Origin: a virus
IMG/VR virus record: IMGVR_UViG_3300037520_001809
Span: 1-23,370 of that record
Strand: one strand, 5' to 3'
Length of the DNA: 23,370 nucleotides
Shown: piece after piece, positions 19,252-23,370 of the stretch
How the letters are laid out: the number at the start of each line of letters is the position of its first letter
Numbering within the stretch: the first letter of the stretch is position 1
Made by a program: the position numbers and the translations under genes
The notes under the pieces: model-generated
What the model saw: the letters and a program-made list of their open reading frames with translations, nothing else
Told to the model about the DNA's origin: nothing
Database searches by the model: none

Positions 19252-21741
19252 ATGGCAACAAGAACAATAGCATCACCTGGTGTACAAATAAATGAAATTG
19301 ATCTCAGTATTATTTCCAGACCAATCGGTTTAACAGACGTATTCATTACTGGATTTGCTGATCAAGGCCCAACTGAAGATTTTGTTAGTATTGGAAGTCT
19401 TTCTGAATTTGAACAAGTTTATGGAAGTCCAAAAAATGCAGCAGAAAGATATCTTTATCATTCTGCAAAACAAATTTTATTAAATTCACCTGCTAACCTT
19501 TTAGTTTCCAGAATGCCTTATGGATCTGGTGGTGGTGAAGGGTACTCCAATCAATATAGTGCTTTGGTATTTCCTATCAGAAACCAAGGTGTGGGTAGTA
19601 ATATATTTGGGGTAACTACTATTACAGTTCAAACAAATGGAAGTGGGTTTACAACAATTCCAAGTATTGAAATTGTTGGTGGTGGACCAAATGGAACAAA
19701 CCCACCAATAAAAGCTACAGCAAGAGCAGTGATGGGTCTTTTTAGTGGTCTTTCGGGTGTGGCAGCAATTGAAATTACTAATCCTGGATATGGGTATGTT
19801 ACAGCACCATCCGTTCAAATAATAGGCGGAACTCCATCTATCGCCGCAGTTGCTAATGCAACTATTTCATTAATTGGACAGGTTACAAATAACTATGAAA
19901 CAAGTTTAAGTTATGTTTTAGAAGAACCGATTTCAATGCTTCTCACAGAAGAGCAATATGAAAAACTTGTACAAAATGATATTCGTTGGTTTTCTTCATA
20001 TAGTCCAACAATTAATGGATTCGATGAAATTGGTAAAGCTGGTTTAATTATTCTAAATAATTCCAAAACAACAGTCAATAATTTATATGAAGGATATTAT
20101 ATCAGTATTGCTGATAATTCAGAAGTAAATCCTGCAACCGATTATACGGCTGTAACTGGTGTTAAATCTGTTAATACAATTAATAACAATCAAACACAAT
20201 CTTATATTTCTATTCCACAAACAAGATTAAATTTTAGCTTGACACAATCATACTCTTCATTTGGAGGAACCAGTATTTCACAAACAATTGAAAATTATCC
20301 AATTGGATATGATTTTGGAACAAGATCGTTTAATGATAGTTTATTAATTACTTTATTCAAAATTAATTCGAATCAATATGGTCAAGATACTGTAACTTTA
20401 GATTATAGTGTTGCCGAAGGATTTGCTGGATCTCTTTATTCAAAGAGAACTCAGAATAATCCTGGTGGCGGAACACCAGATAGCTTTTATATTGATACTG
20501 TAATCAATAACTCTTCAAATAATTTGAAAGTTTTCACAAATCCATATATTTCCACAAGAGGATCTTGGATTTCTGATGATGGTAATCCTACTAAATCAAT
20601 TAGAGTTTCTGGTGCTGCTAAAAATCTTTATTCAATAGGTGTTTATACATCTGATACAGATTTTTCAGCTAAAGAAGTAGGAAACGTTCCTCTTAAATTA
20701 CAACGCATTTTAAGAAAAATCGAAAATGATGATGAGATGAACATCGATGTTGTAGCTGAATGTGGTTTATCAACCATATGGGCTGGTGCTAGAATGCGCT
20801 CATTAGATCCTACTATTGAAGATACTAGAACAATATTTGATGAGACATATAATGTAAACATTAGTACCATTAAATCTACTAATGGTTCAGCACCAACTGG
20901 TACTTTATATCAGTCTTATATTGATGTTGTTAATCAGTTCGTAGTTTTAGCAGATAAAACCAAAAAAGATCATGTGTTTATTGCTGATCCTTTAAGATAT
21001 ATATTTGTTCAAGGTGAAAACTCAAAAACAAGCGAAAAACAAAATTACATATTCTCAACAGACATTTATTGGCCTCTAAAAAATATTTTTAGTTCTGTAC
21101 AAAGTAGTTATGTAGCTGCTTATGGAAACTGGCTTAAAACAAATGATATAGTAACAAATAAACAAGTTTGGGTTCCAAACTCTGGATATATTGCTGCTGT
21201 TTTTGCTGAAACATCACAGGCAGCATTCCCTTGGTCTGCACCTGCTGGTTTTAATAGAGGTACATTAAATAATGTAACAGATATCGGTGTTAATCCAACA
21301 CAGAAACAAAGAGATCTATTGTATAAAATGAATGTCAATCCTATTGCATTTTTCTCAAATGACGGATATGTCATTTATGGACAAAAAACAATGTATCGTA
21401 AACCATCTGCATTTGACAGAGTTAACGTTCGTAGATTGTTCCTTACACTTGAAAAAGAAACACAAGCATTGCTTAAATACTTTGTGTTTGAACCAAATAC
21501 TTTTGCTACACGCAACAGATTAAAGGGTGCATTGATTCCTACATTTGACAAAGCAAAATTAAACGATGGTCTTTATGATTATCAATTAATTTGTGATGAA
21601 AGAAACAATACAGCAGATGTAATCGACAATAACGAATTAAAAATTTCGATTTACATTAAACCAGTAAGAACTGCTGAATTTGTATTAGCAGACTTCATCG
21701 CCACAAGAACAGGAATTGATTTCGCTGAACTTAATGGTTAA
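19252..21741 (+). CDS. Tail sheath protein (T4 gp18-like)
   Basis: 829 residues, much longer than T4 gp18 (659). The N-terminus is typical of contractile sheath proteins: ASPGVQINEIDLSI, then FITGFADQGPTEDFVSIGSLSEFEQVYG. The C-terminal domain has VRRLFLTLEKETQALLKYFVFEPN (20 quoted in essence) and TRNRLKGALIPTFDKAKLNDGLYDYQLIC, ending in ISIYIKPVRTAEFVLADFIAT, the classic sheath end. Between residues about 121 and 206 there is an inserted pair of beta repeats (GSGF/GYGY...PS-hydrophobic-GG). The sheath contracts to drive the tube through the host envelope. A GATAAATA late promoter lies 12 bases before ATG. Gene 19-like tube follows, as in T4. Confidence 0.95.
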   Translation: MATRTIASPGVQINEIDLSIISRPIGLTDVFITGFADQGPTEDFVSIGSLSEFEQVYGSPKNAAERYLYHSAKQILLNSPANLLVSRMPYGSGGGEGYSNQYSALVFPIRNQGVGSNIFGVTTITVQTNGSGFTTIPSIEIVGGGPNGTNPPIKATARAVMGLFSGLSGVAAIEITNPGYGYVTAPSVQIIGGTPSIAAVANATISLIGQVTNNYETSLSYVLEEPISMLLTEEQYEKLVQNDIRWFSSYSPTINGFDEIGKAGLIILNNSKTTVNNLYEGYYISIADNSEVNPATDYTAVTGVKSVNTINNNQTQSYISIPQTRLNFSLTQSYSSFGGTSISQTIENYPIGYDFGTRSFNDSLLITLFKINSNQYGQDTVTLDYSVAEGFAGSLYSKRTQNNPGGGTPDSFYIDTVINNSSNNLKVFTNPYISTRGSWISDDGNPTKSIRVSGAAKNLYSIGVYTSDTDFSAKEVGNVPLKLQRILRKIENDDEMNIDVVAECGLSTIWAGARMRSLDPTIEDTRTIFDETYNVNISTIKSTNGSAPTGTLYQSYIDVVNQFVVLADKTKKDHVFIADPLRYIFVQGENSKTSEKQNYIFSTDIYWPLKNIFSSVQSSYVAAYGNWLKTNDIVTNKQVWVPNSGYIAAVFAETSQAAFPWSAPAGFNRGTLNNVTDIGVNPTQKQRDLLYKMNVNPIAFFSNDGYVIYGQKTMYRKPSAFDRVNVRRLFLTLEKETQALLKYFVFEPNTFATRNRLKGALIPTFDKAKLNDGLYDYQLICDERNNTADVIDNNELKISIYIKPVRTAEFVLADFIATRTGIDFAELNG
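19612..19869 (+). repeat. Two divergent protein repeats inserted in the tail sheath
   Basis: Residues 121-160 (TITVQTNGSGFTTIPSIEIV, then GGGPNGT and ATARA) and 171-206 (AIEITNPGYGYVTAPSVQII, then GGTPS and ANATI) align as two copies of a strand-GxG(F/Y)-xxxP(S)-strand-GG-loop-ATA unit. They are diverged at DNA level. Similar G-x-GY-x3-P units occur in phage and bacterial surface proteins. Confidence 0.75.
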
Positions 21742-21761
21742 TCAAAAATATAGAATAAGGA

Positions 21762-21769
21762 GATAAATA
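21762..21769 (+). promoter_or_regulatory. T4-type late promoter for the tail tube, GATAAATA
   Basis: GATAAATA, six bases before ATG, located between the sheath and tube genes. It overlaps the end of an AAGGAG sequence (21757-21762), which would be upstream of the transcript start and so absent from transcripts made from this promoter. Confidence 0.85.
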
Positions 21770-21775
21770 TAATAT

Positions 21776-22318
21776 ATGGCAGGATTACTCGAACAACAAG
21801 GAATTGAAAACTTCTACGATAGTGCAATTGCTAATGATTTTGCGCGTCAGAATTTATTCAGAGTCGTATCTCTCGGAGGAGTTAGATTCACAACAGACGA
21901 ATTGGTTTATGTAACCAGTACAACATTGCCAGGACGCGCAATAACAAACGTTCAGGTCCCATTTATGGGATTGGTATTTAACGTTCCTGGAACAGCTAAC
22001 TACCCAAACAGTAGTGGTTGGCAGGTAACGTTTAGAGTTCCTCAAAGTTTATCAATTAGAAGAAAATTTGAAGAATGGACACAACAAGTGTTCAATGATG
22101 AAGATAGTACGGGTGCGTATGACATTCCAAGTAAAGATGCTTCAAATCAAGTTATATTAACATTAATTGATAAACAAGGAAACCCTCTTCGCACTTACAC
22201 CTTATTCGGTGCTTATTGCCAAGCTGTAGGAGATTTAACAGTAAACTTAACAAGTGCTGGAGAAATCCTCGAACAACAAGCAACGTTGGCTTATCAATAT
22301 TGGAGATTATCTCGATAA
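21776..22318 (+). CDS. Tail tube protein (T4 gp19-like)
   Basis: 180 residues (T4 gp19 is 163). It begins MAGLLEQQGIENFYDSA, then FRVVSLGGVRFTTDELVYVTSTTLPGRAI, with the VxxxTLPG strand-turn of tube proteins, and ends in a beta strand QATLAYQYWRLS. Tube proteins stack into hexameric rings inside the sheath and end in beta-barrel subunits; gp19-like members share this length and layout. The late promoter GATAAATA is six bases before ATG. AAGGAG at 21757-21762 lies upstream of the predicted start and could only serve read-through transcripts from the sheath promoter. Confidence 0.93.
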   Translation: MAGLLEQQGIENFYDSAIANDFARQNLFRVVSLGGVRFTTDELVYVTSTTLPGRAITNVQVPFMGLVFNVPGTANYPNSSGWQVTFRVPQSLSIRRKFEEWTQQVFNDEDSTGAYDIPSKDASNQVILTLIDKQGNPLRTYTLFGAYCQAVGDLTVNLTSAGEILEQQATLAYQYWRLSR

Positions 22319-22331
22319 TATTATAATCCGC

Positions 22332-22339
22332 CATAAATA
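22332..22339 (+). promoter_or_regulatory. T4-type late promoter, CATAAATA
   Basis: CATAAATA, GTATT, then ATG, only five bases between octamer and start. With T4 spacing the first transcribed base would be the A of ATG, which predicts a fully leaderless mRNA. Confidence 0.87.
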
Positions 22340-22344
22340 GTATT

Positions 22345-23070
22345 ATGGCAGTACTACCAGCAATAGCGGCTAATAACCGTAGTCCATATTCTTATTATTT
22401 AGATCTTTTAGGAAGTTGGCCTACTGGAATAGCTTTAGCTAGTCAGTGGTTGATTTATTTTGATTTTAGTTCAGTAAATGCACTTAGAAATAATTTTCAA
22501 CAAAGACTTACAAATCGAGAAAGTGGAACGGCATGGTCTTTAAACGAAAACGTTACTAAAACACTATTAGATGGAAAGTACCAATATACCACAAATATAA
22601 TGACGGGTTGTGTGTTTGCTAGACAAGTTACTCTTCCTAGTGAAACTATAAATGGTGGAAATGAAGGATTAACGTATGGTGGATTTCAAGCACCTGCGAC
22701 ATTAAACAATCGAGATAAATATCCTAGTTTAAACGTTACCTTTTTAGAAACAAATGCTTCTTTTCTAGATTTAATTATTCGTCCTTGGTTAATTACGGTT
22801 GGTTATAATGGTTTAGTGGCGCGATCAACTAACTCCGAAAACTATGTAAAAGCTAATTTTGCTGATGTGGTTATGTATGCAAAGACAGGTTCTTATAGAA
22901 AAATGGGTATAAGAAAAGTATATCGATTTTATAATTTGGCTCCTGTATCTATTGGCGGCGAAACTTATTCATATACAGAAGAAGGATTAAAATATTCTGA
23001 AGTTAAATTTGTGTATGATAGATATGGTATTTTAGATGAAGAAACTGGAACTTTAATGTCTTTACCATAA
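22345..23070 (+). CDS. Second tail-tube-like structural protein, possibly tube initiator
   Basis: 241 residues. The N-terminus has SYYLDLLGSWPTGIALASQWLIYFDF, then a central domain with FARQVTLPSETINGG, FLETNASFLDLIIRPWL, and a C-terminal strand SEVKFVYDRYGILDE. The TLPxE and final VxFVYDRY strand resemble tail tube and tube-initiator proteins (T4 gp54-type), which share the tube fold. The position after gp19 fits a baseplate-proximal tube protein. The exact T4 equivalent is uncertain. The late promoter CATAAATA is five bases before ATG, so transcripts would start at or next to the start codon. Confidence 0.78.
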   Translation: MAVLPAIAANNRSPYSYYLDLLGSWPTGIALASQWLIYFDFSSVNALRNNFQQRLTNRESGTAWSLNENVTKTLLDGKYQYTTNIMTGCVFARQVTLPSETINGGNEGLTYGGFQAPATLNNRDKYPSLNVTFLETNASFLDLIIRPWLITVGYNGLVARSTNSENYVKANFADVVMYAKTGSYRKMGIRKVYRFYNLAPVSIGGETYSYTEEGLKYSEVKFVYDRYGILDEETGTLMSLP

Positions 23071-23076
23071 ATTTAA

Positions 23077-23370
23077 ATGATGGTATTATACAACTACACA
23101 ATAGATTTACCTTTCAGTAAACAAAAAGTTCATTTTAGAGAACTAAACACACAAGAACAAATTTTATTAGCTAAAGCTGGTATAAATTATGATAGTCAAA
23201 TTGAATCTTTATTTTTATATTTTAATTATTTAAAAAAAATTATATCAAAATGTTTGGAAGATGAATTAATTTTAAATAAAATTAGTATTTTGGAATTTGT
23301 TTTATTAGTTTTAAAAATTAGAATGATTAGTGTGGGTGGAAAAATAGAATTTTTATTAAAAAATAAAAAA
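23077..23370 (+). CDS. T4 gp26-like baseplate protein, 3'-truncated by the window edge
   Basis: Only the first 98 residues are inside the window; the frame is open to the right edge. Two consecutive ATGs (23077 and 23080) start it. The layout is short strand, then KVHFRELNTQEQILLAKAG, a helical middle and VLLVLKIRMISVGGKIEF. Reading FRELNxxEQILL then LLxLKIRxxSxGG resembles the T4-type baseplate protein family (gp26, PF12322), whose members carry KxL...LLxxLRxxSxG at these positions. Its position after tube genes fits. CATAAATT at 23066 is a weak late-promoter-like octamer six bases before the second ATG. Confidence is limited by the truncation. Confidence 0.72.
   Translation, partial: MMVLYNYTIDLPFSKQKVHFRELNTQEQILLAKAGINYDSQIESLFLYFNYLKKIISKCLEDELILNKISILEFVLLVLKIRMISVGGKIEFLLKNKK

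Noticed and set aside
19501-19818. Cys/Trp/Asn-rich open frame on the - strand inside the tail sheath
   Set aside because: It lies wholly within the clearly coding sheath gene, has an unnatural composition and no promoter or partner.
23066-23073. CATAAATT before the gp26-like gene as a late promoter
   Set aside because: Last base differs from consensus and there is no (G/A)TATTA extension; mentioned only with the gene.
1-23370. tRNA genes, CRISPR arrays, insertion sequences, attachment sites
   Set aside because: No cloverleaf-like GC-rich segment, no spaced direct repeats, no transposase or integrase and no terminal repeats were seen; gaps are too short to hide them.

Overview
The window is a gene-dense, AT-rich stretch of a tailed double-stranded DNA phage of the T4 superfamily (contractile tail), probably infecting an aquatic bacterium. 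The evidence is a contractile tail sheath, a tail tube, a second tube-like protein and a T4 gp26-type baseplate protein in a row. A T4-like RNA ligase 1, PhoH, dUTPase and dCMP deaminase accompany them, and perfect or near-perfect copies of the T4 late promoter octamer (TATAAATA) stand in front of virion genes. I see no integrase, tRNA, rRNA, CRISPR array or insertion sequence. No gap exceeds 300 bases.

Region 1 (1-8276, + strand) is a long early/middle-type operon with ATGA or 17-base start/stop overlaps. It encodes small unknown proteins, a calcineurin-type metallophosphoesterase, a small P-loop polynucleotide-kinase-like protein, a FVFGDN-family protein and an RNA ligase 1. These are followed by dUTPase, a His/Cys-rich conserved phage protein, an HExxH zincin-like protein, an HNH endonuclease and dCMP deaminase. 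The phosphoesterase, kinase and ligase could form a dispersed RNA end-healing and sealing module.

Region 2 (8273-11775, - strand) is an operon of four genes behind a sigma70-like promoter: a two-helix membrane protein, a second HExxH protein, a monomeric B12-dependent (class II) ribonucleotide reductase and an RmlD-like sugar-nucleotide reductase/epimerase. The reductase, with dUTPase and dCMP deaminase, supplies dNTPs.

Region 3 (11854-13843, +) carries an AAA+ ATPase overlapping a PD-(D/E)XK nuclease. Region 4 (13849-15239, +) carries two genes behind late promoters: a small protein and a very acidic protein resembling a prohead core component. A strong rho-independent terminator closes it. 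Region 5 (15305-16292, +) has a small unknown and a neck/connector-like virion protein.

Region 6 (16289-19173, -) is an enclave of seven reverse-strand genes within the late region. It includes PhoH, two zinc-ribbon proteins (one membrane-bound) and small putative virion or prohead-associated proteins. Region 7 (19252 to the right edge, +) is the tail module: an enlarged sheath (829 aa) with an inserted beta-repeat pair, the tube, a tube-like protein and a partial gp26-like baseplate protein.

Two patterns stand out. The late promoters lie so close to their start codons that many late mRNAs should be leaderless or nearly so. Several small late proteins also begin with a similar short helix that could be a capsid-targeting signal.
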